Shown piece after piece: positions 1 to 8,985 of a stretch of 64,000 nucleotides of DNA (position 1 is the stretch's first letter; every line of letters begins with the position of its first letter). Location of the stretch: contig NZ_CP058350.1 in the NCBI RefSeq assembly GCF_005860795.2, positions 2,882,501 through 2,946,500 of the forward strand, given 5' to 3'. The translations under genes were made by a program, and so were the position numbers. The notes under the pieces are model-generated. The model was not told where the DNA came from. It did not search any database and was given only the letters and a program-made list of their open reading frames with translations. This DNA comes from Peteryoungia desertarenae (GTDB lineage Bacteria; Pseudomonadota; Alphaproteobacteria; Rhizobiales; Rhizobiaceae).

Positions 1-298
1 GCTGATCGGGCATCAGATAAGGGCAGTAGACCGCCTCAATGCCGAGCGTTTTGGCGATCTTGATGACCCGGGCCGGATCGTTCTCGATCATGTCGAGGCC
101 GAAATGGGCGGTCGGCATGGTCAAGCCGTTCTGGTCGAGCTCCTTGCGGAAGGCATCGAGTTCGCCATCGGCAAGCGAAGCATAGAGAGCACCGTAACCC
201 TCGACCTCACCGTAACCGGCGGCCTGGAGCTTCGGGTAGATGCCGCTGAAGGGCTGGAAATTGCGGGCGCTGTAAAGCTGGAAGCCGAGCGTCGTCAT
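1..298 (-). CDS. Sugar phosphate isomerase/epimerase-like protein (3' part outside the window)
   Basis: Reading the minus strand from the ATG at 298 gives an open frame beginning MTTLGFQLYSARNF that runs off the left edge. The start is supported by a GGAGGAG ribosome binding site a few bases upstream. The opening (GFQLYSAR near the N-terminus, then a Gly-rich turn and an HFGLD strand) is typical of the xylose-isomerase-like TIM-barrel family that includes sugar phosphate isomerases/epimerases. About 99 residues are visible. It lies directly downstream of the beta-mannosidase and of the sugar ABC transporter in the same orientation, so a role in converting the imported sugar is plausible. The exact reaction cannot be told from the visible part. 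Confidence 0.7.
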   Translation of the reverse strand, partial: MTTLGFQLYSARNFQPFSGIYPKLQAAGYGEVEGYGALYASLADGELDAFRKELDQNGLTMPTAHFGLDMIENDPARVIKIAKTLGIEAVYCPYLMPDQ

Positions 299-360
299 GG
301 GGTAGTCTCCTCCTCGTGTTTCCCTGGATCGGGCGCCCAGGGTCTTGTCTGTGTCCCCCG

Positions 361-2820
361 TCAGTCCACCGACTGGCAGGTGTAGAGATCGTAGATGCGG
401 AACTCCGGCAGCTCGCCTGCCGGCAGAGCAGTCTGCGGCGTGAAGATGATGCGGCGGCTCTCGCCGGCTGACAGGTCGAAGGCATTGTCCGAATAACGAC
501 CAGGGGTCGCGCTTTCGAGCATGACAAAGAGGGCAAGACCATGGGCCTTGACCGTGATCTCAAAAGAACCGTCGACGGTCGGGGCGACCGTGGTCTCAAG
601 CCGTGATGGCTCGAGTGCGAGCGCCTTGTAGGTGCCGTGGACGTAATGTCCCTCCCCGCTCATGCCGTTGGAGGCGATGAAGCTCCAGGCGAACAGACCG
701 TCTGCGGGGATCTCGCTGGCATCGAGCGTCACCAGAACATCGGCGGCATCCGGTCCGCAATCGCCCTGTACGCTTTTCAGTGGAATGCGGTCCCCCGACA
801 GCGTCAGCAGGAAGAGATTGGCGTCGATCGTCATGGTATCGAGCGTGTCGTTGACCATCGACAGCGCGATGGTTGCGCCGTCTTCGGACGGAATGGCAGC
901 AACGGCGACCGGCTGGAAAAAGCGGCGCACCATGTAATGCATGGCCTTCCAGCTGCCGCCGTAATCGAGGCTGGACCAGGAGGCGACCGGCCAGGTGTCA
1001 TTGAGTTGCCAGTAGATCGTGCCCATGCAATGGGGTTTCAGCGAGCGCCAGTATTCGACGGCAGTCTTGATCGCGAGCCCCTGCTGGATCTGGCTCAGAT
1101 AGACGAAATTGGCGAAGTCCTTGGGGAAGCGGAAATAGCGGAACATGGTGCCCGCGATGCGCTCGTTGCCGCCGGCATTCTTCTGATGCAGCTCGATGAC
1201 AGGCGAGGCAATGTTCATGTCGCCCTTGTCGGCAAATGTCTCAATGACCGGCAGCGAGGTATAGGACTGGAAACCGAATTCCGAGCAGAAGCGTGGCTTG
1301 ACCGTTCGGTAATTGTCGAAACTCTTGTTTTCGTGCCATACCGACCAGTAATGCATGTCGCCCGAGCCGTCGGCGTGCCAGGCGTCACCATAGTCGAGAT
1401 AGCCGGAGGCCGGGCTGGACGGCCACCAGATTCCTTGCGGGAATGCGCGTTTGACGCCCTGCTCGATGGTGCGGTTGAGCCGGTCATAGGCGACGAGATA
1501 GCGGTCACGATTGGCAATCGATTCCGGAAACCAGGTGAGCGCGCCGACCAGCTCGTTGTCGCCGCACCACAGGACGATCGAGGCGTGGCTCGACAGCCGC
1601 CGCACCTGATAATCGACCTCCTGGGCGACATTGTCGAGGAAGTCCTCGCTGCACGGGTAAAGGTTGCAGGCGAACATGAAGTCCTGCCAGACCATCAGGC
1701 CCAGCCGGTCGCAGAGATCATAGAACCAGTCCGCTTCGTAAAATCCGCCACCCCAGACACGGATCATGTTCATATGCGCGGCAACCGCCGAATTCAGAAG
1801 ATCGGTGGTCTTCTCCTGCGAGGAGCGCGAAAACAATGCATCCGCCGGGATCCAGTTGGCGCCACGGCAGAAGATCTCGCGGCCATTGACCTTGAGCGCA
1901 AAGCGGCTGCCGGCCTCATCCGGATCGGTCAGAAGTTCGACGGTACGCAGACCGATCTGACGGGTGACGGTCTCGGTCGGCAGATCGACAGTCAGCGTAT
2001 AGAGCGCCTGCTCGCCGGACCCCGCCGGCCACCAGAGGCGCGGGTTTTCGATCTCGAAAACATGCACCACCCTCGTATCGCCAGCTGAAATGCCGACGTC
2101 GAGGCGCACACGCTCGGTATCGAGGGTGAAATGCAAAGGCACCACGGCAGGCTCACCCGAATGAATGGTCGCGGTAACCTTGAGTTCGACGCGACCATCG
2201 GCATGGTGGGCCTGCTCTGTCTCGACATGCTCGATCCGGGCGGGATCGAGCCTCTTGAGCGACAGCGTGCCGTAGAGCCCGAGCGGCGCAATCGCGATAT
2301 TCCAGTCCCAGCCGAAATGGCATTGCGGCTTGCGCAGCATGTTGCCATGCGGAAGCGGCGAATTACCCTTGTGATAGGGCACGTAAAAAGGCTGACGTGC
2401 CTGTCGCTCGGCCCCGGCAATCAGGCTCGACTGAAAATGAATGCGGATCAGGTTTTCCCCGGGCACCAGCACATGGTCGACGGCCGACCGATAACGTCGG
2501 AAGCAGTTGTCGGCGCTCAGAACCGCGACATCGTTGATGAAGACGATGGCGACGGTGTCGAGCTGGTCAATGTCGAGATACCAGTCGCCGCCGGGATCGG
2601 AAACGATGAAGCGCCGTTCGACGATCCAGTCCTGCTCGGCCACCCATTGGACCTCGCGCTCATTCATTCCGTAGTAAGGGTCCGGAATGATACCTTCCCT
2701 CGCCAGCGCCGAGTGAACGTCGCCGGGAAGCTCGATCAGGCCATGGTGGTCACCATCGCCGCTTGCAAGCGTCCATTCGCCCTGGAGGTCGATGTCGCCG
2801 CCTCTGACATTGTCATGCAT
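361..2820 (-). CDS. Beta-mannosidase, glycoside hydrolase family 2
   Basis: The 819-residue product hydrolyses terminal beta-D-mannosyl residues, presumably in the cytoplasm because no signal peptide is seen. It has the family-2 layout: an N-terminal sugar-binding jelly roll (about 10-190), an immunoglobulin-like domain (about 195-295) and a TIM barrel from about 300. The WCGDNE motif supplies the expected acid/base Glu (about E423) and the FCSEFGFQS motif the nucleophile (about E514). The N-terminal PGDVHSAL stretch is usual in bacterial beta-mannosidases rather than beta-galactosidases. Length is normal for the family. It follows the ABC transporter ATPase but is separated from it by a terminator-like hairpin, so it may be expressed at a lower level than the transporter. 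Confidence 0.9.
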   Translation of the reverse strand: MHDNVRGGDIDLQGEWTLASGDGDHHGLIELPGDVHSALAREGIIPDPYYGMNEREVQWVAEQDWIVERRFIVSDPGGDWYLDIDQLDTVAIVFINDVAVLSADNCFRRYRSAVDHVLVPGENLIRIHFQSSLIAGAERQARQPFYVPYHKGNSPLPHGNMLRKPQCHFGWDWNIAIAPLGLYGTLSLKRLDPARIEHVETEQAHHADGRVELKVTATIHSGEPAVVPLHFTLDTERVRLDVGISAGDTRVVHVFEIENPRLWWPAGSGEQALYTLTVDLPTETVTRQIGLRTVELLTDPDEAGSRFALKVNGREIFCRGANWIPADALFSRSSQEKTTDLLNSAVAAHMNMIRVWGGGFYEADWFYDLCDRLGLMVWQDFMFACNLYPCSEDFLDNVAQEVDYQVRRLSSHASIVLWCGDNELVGALTWFPESIANRDRYLVAYDRLNRTIEQGVKRAFPQGIWWPSSPASGYLDYGDAWHADGSGDMHYWSVWHENKSFDNYRTVKPRFCSEFGFQSYTSLPVIETFADKGDMNIASPVIELHQKNAGGNERIAGTMFRYFRFPKDFANFVYLSQIQQGLAIKTAVEYWRSLKPHCMGTIYWQLNDTWPVASWSSLDYGGSWKAMHYMVRRFFQPVAVAAIPSEDGATIALSMVNDTLDTMTIDANLFLLTLSGDRIPLKSVQGDCGPDAADVLVTLDASEIPADGLFAWSFIASNGMSGEGHYVHGTYKALALEPSRLETTVAPTVDGSFEITVKAHGLALFVMLESATPGRYSDNAFDLSAGESRRIIFTPQTALPAGELPEFRIYDLYTCQSVD

Positions 2821-2836
2821 GGCACGGGTCCTGGAG

Positions 2837-2866
2837 AAAAAAGCCGCCCCAGCCGGTGGCCGGGGC
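2837..2866 (-). terminator. Rho-independent terminator or attenuator between the ABC ATPase and beta-mannosidase genes
   Basis: On the minus strand the GC-rich inverted repeat at 2846-2866 (5+3 bp with one mismatch and a 3-nt loop) is followed by GGC and six T residues. It lies after the ATPase stop and before the mannosidase start. It probably causes partial termination inside the operon. Confidence 0.6.
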
Positions 2867-2883
2867 GTCAGGCGGGGAGAATT

Positions 2884-3972
2884 CTAGATGCGCTCTTCGG
2901 TCGACTGGTCGAAAAGCGATGCGACCGACATGTCGAAGCCGAGCTTCACCTGGCTGCCGGGATTGTACCGCCGGGTGCCGCCGATCCGCACCGAAAGCGT
3001 ATGGCCAGCATGCTTGAGCCAGAGCAGGTTGTCGGCCCCCATCGGCTCTTCTATGTCGACAACGGCATCATGGGCTTCCCTGCCCGCAGACATGTCATCG
3101 ACCTTGATGTGCTCCGGCCTGACGCCGAGAACGACCTTGCGTCCGGCGACGAGCGGCTCACCGGCTTCATAGCCATCGAGCGAAAACGGAACGCCGTGCG
3201 TCACAAAGAGGATCTTGCCATCCTGTTCGACAAGTTCGCCACGCAGGAAATTCATCGAGGGCGAGCCGATGAAGCCAGCCACGAACAGGTTGTTCGGACG
3301 GTTGTAGATCGTATTCGGATCGGCAAGCTGCTGGATGACACCGCTTTTCATGATCGCGATACGGTCGGCAAGTGTCAGTGCCTCGATCTGGTCATGCGTG
3401 ACATAGATCATCGTATTCTTCAGATTGTGATGCAGTCGCTTGATCTCGACGCGCAGCTCGGAGCGCAGCTTGGCGTCGAGGTTTGACAGCGGCTCGTCAA
3501 ACAGGAAGACATCCACATCGCGCACCAGAGCCCGGCCGATGGCCACGCGCTGGCGCTGTCCGCCCGACAGTTCGGCCGGCTTGCGCTTGAGCAAAGGGCC
3601 GATCTGCAGGATTTCGGCCGCCCTCGCGACGCGCTTGTCGATCTCGGCGCGCGGCATGCGGGCCACCTGCAGACCGAAAGAGAGGTTCTTTTCCACCGTC
3701 ATCTGCGGATAGAGCGCATAGGACTGAAACACCATGCCGATGCCACGATCCTTGGGCTCTTCCCAGGTGACATTGCGATCCTTGATGAAGATCTGTCCGT
3801 CGGTCGGTTCCAAAAGGCCGGCAATGCAATTGAGCAGCGTCGATTTCCCGCAGCCGGACGAGCCGAGCAGAACCAGAAACTCGCCATCGACAATGTCGAG
3901 ATTGAGGTTCTTGAGAACGCTGACTGCGCCGAAGCTCAAGGAAAGATCTTTGATGGAGACACTGTGCTGCAT
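2884..3972 (-). CDS. Sugar ABC transporter ATP-binding protein (UgpC/MalK type)
   Basis: The 362-residue protein is the ATPase of a carbohydrate importer. It has Walker A GSSGCGKST (about residues 37-45), the signature LSGGQRQR, Walker B VFLFDEP and a downstream switch His in THDQ. The C-terminal third looks like the regulatory OB-fold (TOBE) domain of the MalK/UgpC group (VLGVRPEH). It is the fourth gene of the unit binding protein - permease - permease - ATPase and starts 4 nt after the preceding permease stop. Such ATPases are often shared between sugar systems, so it does not fix the substrate. Confidence 0.93.
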   Translation of the reverse strand: MQHSVSIKDLSLSFGAVSVLKNLNLDIVDGEFLVLLGSSGCGKSTLLNCIAGLLEPTDGQIFIKDRNVTWEEPKDRGIGMVFQSYALYPQMTVEKNLSFGLQVARMPRAEIDKRVARAAEILQIGPLLKRKPAELSGGQRQRVAIGRALVRDVDVFLFDEPLSNLDAKLRSELRVEIKRLHHNLKNTMIYVTHDQIEALTLADRIAIMKSGVIQQLADPNTIYNRPNNLFVAGFIGSPSMNFLRGELVEQDGKILFVTHGVPFSLDGYEAGEPLVAGRKVVLGVRPEHIKVDDMSAGREAHDAVVDIEEPMGADNLLWLKHAGHTLSVRIGGTRRYNPGSQVKLGFDMSVASLFDQSTEERI

Positions 3973-3976
3973 GACA

Positions 3977-4873
3977 TTAACCCTTGACTGCGCCGGCGGC
4001 GATCCCGCGGACGAACAGGCGTCCGGACAGGAAATAGACGATGAGGGGAACCGCCCCGGTCAGAAGCGTTGCTGCCATGTTGACATTGTATTCCTTCACG
4101 CCCTGAACGGAATTGACGATATTGTTGAGCTGAACGGTCATCGGATAGTGTTCGGGACGGGTGTAGACCACACCGAACAGGAAGTCGTTCCAGATGCCGG
4201 TAACCTGCAGGATGATTGCGACCACGAAGATCGGCAGCGACATGGGCAGCATGATGCGGAAATAGATCTGCCAGAAGCCAGCCCCGTCTATGCGCGCGGC
4301 CTTGAACAGTTCTTCCGGCAATGACACGAAATAATTGCGGAACAACAGCGTCAGGATCGGCATGCCGAAGATAGTATGCACGATGACCAAGCCGCTGAGG
4401 CTGCCATAAAGCCCCATTTCACGCAGCAGGATGACCAGCGGATAGAGCATCACCTGATAGGGTATGAAGGCACCGAAAATCAGGATCGTGAAGAAGACTT
4501 CGGAACCCTTGAACTTCCAGTTCACCAGCGCATAGCCGTTGATCGAGGCAATCAGGATCGAAAGCACCACGGAGGGCACCAGGATCTGCACCGAGTTCCA
4601 GAAGCCACGCGAAAGCCCGTCGCAATTGAGCCCGGTGCAGGCCGTGGCCCAGGCCTTGACCCAGGGTTCAAAGGTGATTTCGACCGGCGGCGCAAAGATG
4701 TTGCCGAGCCGGATTTCGGGCATCCCCTTGAGAGAAGTGACAACCATCACCCAGAGCGGCAGCAGGTAGTAGAGGCTTACAAGCGCCAGAATGCCGTAAA
4801 GAATGATGTTGCGGCGCGACAGGATGCGTTTCGGTTTCGCCCCGCGCGGGCCGGTCATGACGTGATCAACCAT
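3977..4873 (-). CDS. Sugar ABC transporter permease (MalG type)
   Basis: This inner membrane permease has about six hydrophobic segments and the coupling-loop EAA-type signature near LPEELFKAARIDGAGFWQ. I placed the start at the ATG at 4873 (MVDHVMTG), which overlaps the upstream permease stop by 8 nt; a longer reading with 16 more residues lies wholly within the upstream gene and looks like a shadow. The 298-residue length fits the family. The partner is the MalF-type permease directly upstream. Substrate is inferred from the operon only. Confidence 0.92.
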   Translation of the reverse strand: MVDHVMTGPRGAKPKRILSRRNIILYGILALVSLYYLLPLWVMVVTSLKGMPEIRLGNIFAPPVEITFEPWVKAWATACTGLNCDGLSRGFWNSVQILVPSVVLSILIASINGYALVNWKFKGSEVFFTILIFGAFIPYQVMLYPLVILLREMGLYGSLSGLVIVHTIFGMPILTLLFRNYFVSLPEELFKAARIDGAGFWQIYFRIMLPMSLPIFVVAIILQVTGIWNDFLFGVVYTRPEHYPMTVQLNNIVNSVQGVKEYNVNMAATLLTGAVPLIVYFLSGRLFVRGIAAGAVKG

Positions 4874-5762
4874 GTTTGCGCCTCCCGCCGAATTCCAGAT
4901 AGGCCCAGGGGATGAGCACAATCAGCACTGTCAGCAGCATCATCGTCGAGGCAGCAAAGCCCTGGGCGAGATTCTGCGCCTGGAACATATAGTCATAGAC
5001 GTATTTTGCCGGCACTTCAGACGCATTTCCGGGACCACCGGAGGTCTGGGCGACCACGAGGTCGTAGAGCTTGACGATGCCGGCAGCAATGAGAACCAGC
5101 GCCGTGATGAAGACCGGACGCATCATCGGGATGATGATGAAGATATAGGTCCGCCATTTGGGAATCCCGTCAACCCGCGACGCCTTCCAGATGTCTTCGT
5201 CGATGCCCCGCAATCCAGCCAGCATGATGCACATGACAAAGCCCGTACCTTGCCACAGGCCCGCGATCAGAATGCCGTAGATGACGATATCGGGGTCATA
5301 AAGCGGATTGAATTCAAAACTCGTCCAACCAAGGCTGCGCACGATCGACTGGATGCCAAAGTCGGGATTGAGGATCCACTGCCAGACCAGACCGGTGACG
5401 ATAAAGGACAGGGCGAAGGGGTAGAGCAGAATGGTTCGGAACGCGTCTTCATAGCGGATCTTCTGGTCAAGCAGAACGGCCAGCAGGAAACCGATGACAA
5501 TGGTAAAGACCAGCGACAACACACCATAGATCATGATGTTTTCGATGGATACGAGCCAGCGACTGGTCCGCCAGAGGCGTTCATACTGATCAAAACCGAC
5601 GAAATTGGTCCGCGGCAAAAGCTTCGAATTGGTGAAAGAATATAAAACGGTCCAGAGCGTTCCGCCGACAAAGACGACGAGTGCTGTAAAGATCATGGGC
5701 AAAGCCGCGATCTTGCCGTTGAGATTGCGAAACAGCCTGTTTGGCCGCTTGACGCGCGACAT
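4866..5762 (-). CDS. Sugar ABC transporter permease (MalF type)
   Basis: This 298-residue inner membrane permease has about six predicted membrane helices and the EAA-like loop in IDEDIWKASRVDGIPKWRTY. It begins with a basic N-terminus before the first helix (PMIFTALVVFVGGTLW). It pairs with the MalG-type permease, whose start overlaps its stop. The start at 5762 has the good ribosome binding site GGGGAGG about 9 nt upstream. A stable hairpin lies between it and the binding-protein gene. Confidence 0.92.
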   Translation of the reverse strand: MSRVKRPNRLFRNLNGKIAALPMIFTALVVFVGGTLWTVLYSFTNSKLLPRTNFVGFDQYERLWRTSRWLVSIENIMIYGVLSLVFTIVIGFLLAVLLDQKIRYEDAFRTILLYPFALSFIVTGLVWQWILNPDFGIQSIVRSLGWTSFEFNPLYDPDIVIYGILIAGLWQGTGFVMCIMLAGLRGIDEDIWKASRVDGIPKWRTYIFIIIPMMRPVFITALVLIAAGIVKLYDLVVAQTSGGPGNASEVPAKYVYDYMFQAQNLAQGFAASTMMLLTVLIVLIPWAYLEFGGRRKHG

Positions 5763-5786
5763 GGCAAAACCTCCCCTGTATGCGCG

Positions 5787-5817
5787 GGATTGCCCGGGCT
5801 GACGACCCGGACAATCC
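5787..5817 (-). promoter_or_regulatory. Stable intercistronic hairpin between the binding-protein and permease genes
   Basis: The arms GGATTG/CAATCC enclose CCGGG/CCCGG with one G-U and a short loop, giving a stem of about 12 bp. No T-run follows on the minus strand, so it looks like an mRNA-stabilising or attenuating hairpin rather than a full terminator. In many ABC operons such a hairpin keeps binding-protein mRNA in excess over permease mRNA; that role here is inferred. Confidence 0.5.
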
Positions 5818-5834
5818 GTTTGATTGCGTACCGA

Positions 5835-7067
5835 TCAGGCACCGCTCTTCAGATTTTCGACCCACTTCTTGTGGGCTTCTTCCGGCGACATGTCGGACTT
5901 CCAGAACTCGACCATCAGGTCTTCGTTCTGCTTGACGACGTCCGGGGACCAGACCATGTCACCCGTCGGCACGAGATTGCCATCGGCAAGGATCTTCAGG
6001 CCCTTCTTCATGCAGTCATTGGCTGCACTCAGATCAACGTCGCCACGGATCGGCAGCGAACCCTTCTTCAGGTTGAAGGCGACCTGCACTTCCTTGGAGA
6101 CCATCAGAGCCGCCAGTTCCTTCTGAGCCTTTTCCTTTTCCGGATCGTTCAGCTTGGGGAAGTAGAAGGCGTCGCCACCGGTCGACAGATATTCGTTGAC
6201 ACCGAGGCCCGGCAGGCAGGTGTAGTCCTGACCGGCGACCTTGCCGGCGACGGCAAATTCGCCCTGCGCCCAGTCACCCATCAACTGACCGCCGGCCTGG
6301 CCGGTGATCACGAGGTTGGTGGCCTGGTTCCAGTCCTGGACGGTCGACTTGGCAGCGAGCTTGCGGGCATCGGCGGCGGCGGCGAAGACCTTGGCCATTT
6401 CCGGACCGGCAGCTGCGTCCATGTCCTTTTCGATATTGACCTTCTTCCAGACGTCCATGCCGGCAACAGCAACCGTCATTGCGCCGAAGGCAAGGTTGGA
6501 TTGCCAGGGCTGATTGCCGAGCGCCAGCGGAATCTTGCCGGCTTTTTCGAGAGCCGGCGCTGCGGCGACGAACTCGTCCCAATTGGTCGGAACCGGAACG
6601 CCGGCATCGGCAAAGGCCTGGTTCGAGAGCCACAGCCACTCCGGCGAGTGAATATTGACCGGCGCGCAATAGATCCGGCCATCGACCGTGCAGGCTTCCA
6701 GAAGCGACGGCGGGAAGATCTTTTCTTTCCACCCTTCGGCTTCAGCAACATCGGTCAAATCGAGCATCAGGCCCGCCTCGACCAGTTCCAGCGCCTGCTG
6801 GCCGTGGTTGAACTGTGTGGCACCCATCGGATCGCCACCGGTGATGCGGCTGATCATGATGGGACGAGCCGTACCACCGCCACCGGCGATCGCACCATCG
6901 ACCCATTTGTTGCCGGTCGCATCGAACGCCTTGGCCAGCTCGGCAACCGCTGCCGCCTCGCCACCAGACGTCCACCAATGCGTTACTTCAAGCTCCGTTG
7001 CGTTTGCAGACGCAAACGGCAGCGCGACGGTTGCCGCCAAAGCGGCTGCAAAACTACGAAAATTCAT
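5835..7067 (-). CDS. Periplasmic sugar-binding protein of the ABC transporter
   Basis: The 410-residue protein begins with a Sec signal peptide (basic start, hydrophobic core, likely cleavage after the ANA near residue 23) and continues VTHWWTSGGEAAAV, the usual opening of cluster-1 (COG1653) carbohydrate-binding proteins. Motifs such as GGDPMGATQFNHG, MGDWAQGEF and LGVNEYLSTGGDAFYFP resemble the glucose/mannose-type binding proteins. It is first in the operon and has a strong ribosome binding site (AGGGAGGAG). The linked beta-mannosidase suggests mannose or a mannoside as ligand; this is inference from context. Confidence 0.9.
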   Translation of the reverse strand: MNFRSFAAALAATVALPFASANATELEVTHWWTSGGEAAAVAELAKAFDATGNKWVDGAIAGGGGTARPIMISRITGGDPMGATQFNHGQQALELVEAGLMLDLTDVAEAEGWKEKIFPPSLLEACTVDGRIYCAPVNIHSPEWLWLSNQAFADAGVPVPTNWDEFVAAAPALEKAGKIPLALGNQPWQSNLAFGAMTVAVAGMDVWKKVNIEKDMDAAAGPEMAKVFAAAADARKLAAKSTVQDWNQATNLVITGQAGGQLMGDWAQGEFAVAGKVAGQDYTCLPGLGVNEYLSTGGDAFYFPKLNDPEKEKAQKELAALMVSKEVQVAFNLKKGSLPIRGDVDLSAANDCMKKGLKILADGNLVPTGDMVWSPDVVKQNEDLMVEFWKSDMSPEEAHKKWVENLKSGA

Positions 7068-7517
7068 GAGTCTCCTCCCTCACTGAAACGTTGCCGGAAA
7101 AATCTAGTCCAAAACCTAGGGCTTGCGCAACCGATACGGCTCAAAATATTCTTTAAATCGATTAATTCCCGTTATGGTTGCATTCAGTTTCCACGTTTAA
7201 AGCGTTTTCGAATTCCCCTGATACCGCATCGCGGCATCCAAATTCAGGGGGTTTTGTCGTCATTTAGGTTGACTTCAGCCAAATTGTGCTGCCCAGCAAC
7301 AAATATTTGTCGAAAGCCTGGGATTCTCCTGCGCTCTGCGCGAGAATAATCGCAAAGGTTGCATTCGATCACGCCTATTGCCAAAAAAACTCTCGACAAA
7401 GAAGCTGTATCGTTACAGATTTTGCCTCTTGGGAGGTTGGGACTTCTCGGTTGCTGACTGTTTGCAGGGATGGAAAAGGCAACTATAAGAAGGCCCTAAG
7501 GATGTGCAGGGGAGACC
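7068..7517. promoter_or_regulatory. Divergent control region between the sugar operon and its LacI-type regulator
   Basis: This 450-nt gap has no credible coding frame. It holds the palindrome AATCGATT at 7156-7163, a reasonable LacI-family half-site pair with a central CG, 89 nt upstream of the binding-protein start. The 10-mer GGTTGCATTC occurs directly repeated at 7176-7185 and 7357-7366. At about 7213-7258 on the plus strand, CCCCTGA and TCAGGGG flank a small inner hairpin (CCGC-ATC-GCGG) and are followed by GGTTTTG, a terminator-like fold. Which of these are used cannot be decided by eye. Confidence 0.5.
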
Positions 7518-8555
7518 ATGGTGGATCAGCTTGAAGGCGACTTGGCAACGCCCGTGACGCCGAGAGAACGACCGACCTTGAAGACAATTGCCTTCATGAC
7601 GGGCCTTGGAATAACCACCGTATCCCGCGCCTTGAAGGATGCCCCTGACATTGGGGCAGAGACAAAACAACGGGTGCGGATGGTCGCTCGCCAATTGGGT
7701 TACCAGCCCAATCGAGCTGGCGTTCGCCTCAGAACCGGCAAGACAAATGTTATTGCCCTCGTGTTGGGCATCGATGAAGAAATTCTGGGATTTTCCAGCC
7801 AGATGATCGTCGGCATTTCCGAAGTATTGTCCGGCACGCCTTACCACATTGTCGTGACGCCGCATGCCCATAGCAAGGACCCCATGGTGCCGGTGCGCTA
7901 TATCCTGGAGACGGGCTCAGCTGATGGCGTGATCATCTCTCGGATAGAGCCACAGGACAGCAGGGTGAAGCTTCTGTATGAGCAGAACATGCCCTTTGCC
8001 ACCCATGGCCGGACCGACATGGGAATAGACCACCCCTATCACGACTTCAACAATGAGAGCTTCGCCTATGGCGCCGTCCAACGACTCGTGCGTGATCGCG
8101 GTCGCCGTCGAATTGCCCTGCTGGCCCCGCCCAGCAAGATGACCTATTACGCCCATACCCGCAGCGGCTTCCTGCAGGGTTTGAAGGATTTCGGGGCTGA
8201 AGAAGTCCCCCTGCCCGTCAACATCGATGCACCAATCCAGGAAATCCGGCAAAAGATTGAAGATATCATGCGCGGCAAGAATGCGCCGGATGGCCTTATC
8301 TCCTCCTCAGGCAGTGCAACGATTGCCGTGCATGCGGCGGCAGAGGCAGTTGGCAAGCCAATCGGCAAGGCCTTCGATCTTGTATCCAAGCAAGGGTTGC
8401 CACTTCTAAGCTGGATCAACTCCGACATAATCACGGCAGAGGAAGATGTACGCAACGCCGGTCGTGAACTGGCAAAGGCAATCATCGCGAGGATCGATGG
8501 TGTGGATGCGAGCCTGTTGCAAAGCCTCAGTGAACCGCACTGGCACACGGCATGA
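7518..8555 (+). CDS. LacI-family transcriptional regulator of the sugar operon
   Basis: The 345-residue protein has an N-terminal helix-turn-helix (about 20-45, PTLKTIAFMTGLGITTVSRA), the hinge helix region around YQPNRAGVRLR, and a periplasmic-binding-protein-like effector domain with the usual DGVIIS and RIALLAPP strands. The ATG at 7518 has GGGGAG 5 nt upstream. It is transcribed divergently from the ABC transporter operon, the standard position for its local repressor. The effector is probably the transported sugar or a derivative. The recognition helix ITTVSRAL is the canonical LacI form. Confidence 0.9.
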   Translation: MVDQLEGDLATPVTPRERPTLKTIAFMTGLGITTVSRALKDAPDIGAETKQRVRMVARQLGYQPNRAGVRLRTGKTNVIALVLGIDEEILGFSSQMIVGISEVLSGTPYHIVVTPHAHSKDPMVPVRYILETGSADGVIISRIEPQDSRVKLLYEQNMPFATHGRTDMGIDHPYHDFNNESFAYGAVQRLVRDRGRRRIALLAPPSKMTYYAHTRSGFLQGLKDFGAEEVPLPVNIDAPIQEIRQKIEDIMRGKNAPDGLISSSGSATIAVHAAAEAVGKPIGKAFDLVSKQGLPLLSWINSDIITAEEDVRNAGRELAKAIIARIDGVDASLLQSLSEPHWHTA

Positions 8556-8602
8556 CCTCAGGCCAGGAGTCTTCGTTCGTTCCATAACACCCGAGCCACT
8601 GG

Positions 8603-8821
8603 TCAGCGCGGCTCAAAACTTCCCTGGCATTCGAGAAGAAACGCGTGGCGGAGATGTCGTTCCGCTTCGGCAGGCGAAATTGCATCAAGCCCTGAAAGAA
8701 TAAGGGCAACAAGCCCGTCATGAAGAGCACTGAGCCGCAGGGCCGTCGCGGCAGGGTCCGGCTGGTGCCAGTTCTTGCCATGACACCCTACCGTCAGCAC
8801 GGCGGTTAGAGCGCCCTTCAT
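8603..8821 (-). pseudogene. Remnant of a TetR-family regulator (C-terminal part only)
   Basis: The minus-strand frame contains PDPAATALRLSALHDGLVAL followed by a SPAEAERHLRHAF segment. This matches the C-terminal ligand-domain signature of BetI-like TetR regulators (D-A-A-RL-ALxDGL...SPAEAE). No helix-turn-helix domain is found upstream; the frame to 8986 is open but looks unlike a protein (Cys/His/Pro-rich, no family features), and 8822-8985 shows nothing else recognisable. I read it as a decayed gene whose 5' part has been lost. A small intact ORF with accidental similarity is the alternative. Confidence 0.4.
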
Positions 8822-8985
8822 TCGCGATGACAGGCCTCCTTGTGAAGCTATTGGGTCGTGGGCCTTTCGAAATCGTGCTGAGGCTTGCGACCTATGGCAG
8901 CCTTCGCAGAACATAGGCGCAGGAAAGTGCCAGACCCTGTCACAGCGGGGGGGAGCCGGGAAACATCGTCCGACATGCAACACCA

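Noticed and set aside
637..2088. Long plus-strand open frame of about 480 codons
   Set aside because: It is antisense to the beta-mannosidase catalytic domain, has no family motif and arises from codon bias in high-GC DNA.
5790..7349. Plus-strand open frame of about 520 codons
   Set aside because: It is antisense to the sugar-binding protein, which has a signal peptide and family motifs; the plus-strand product has none.
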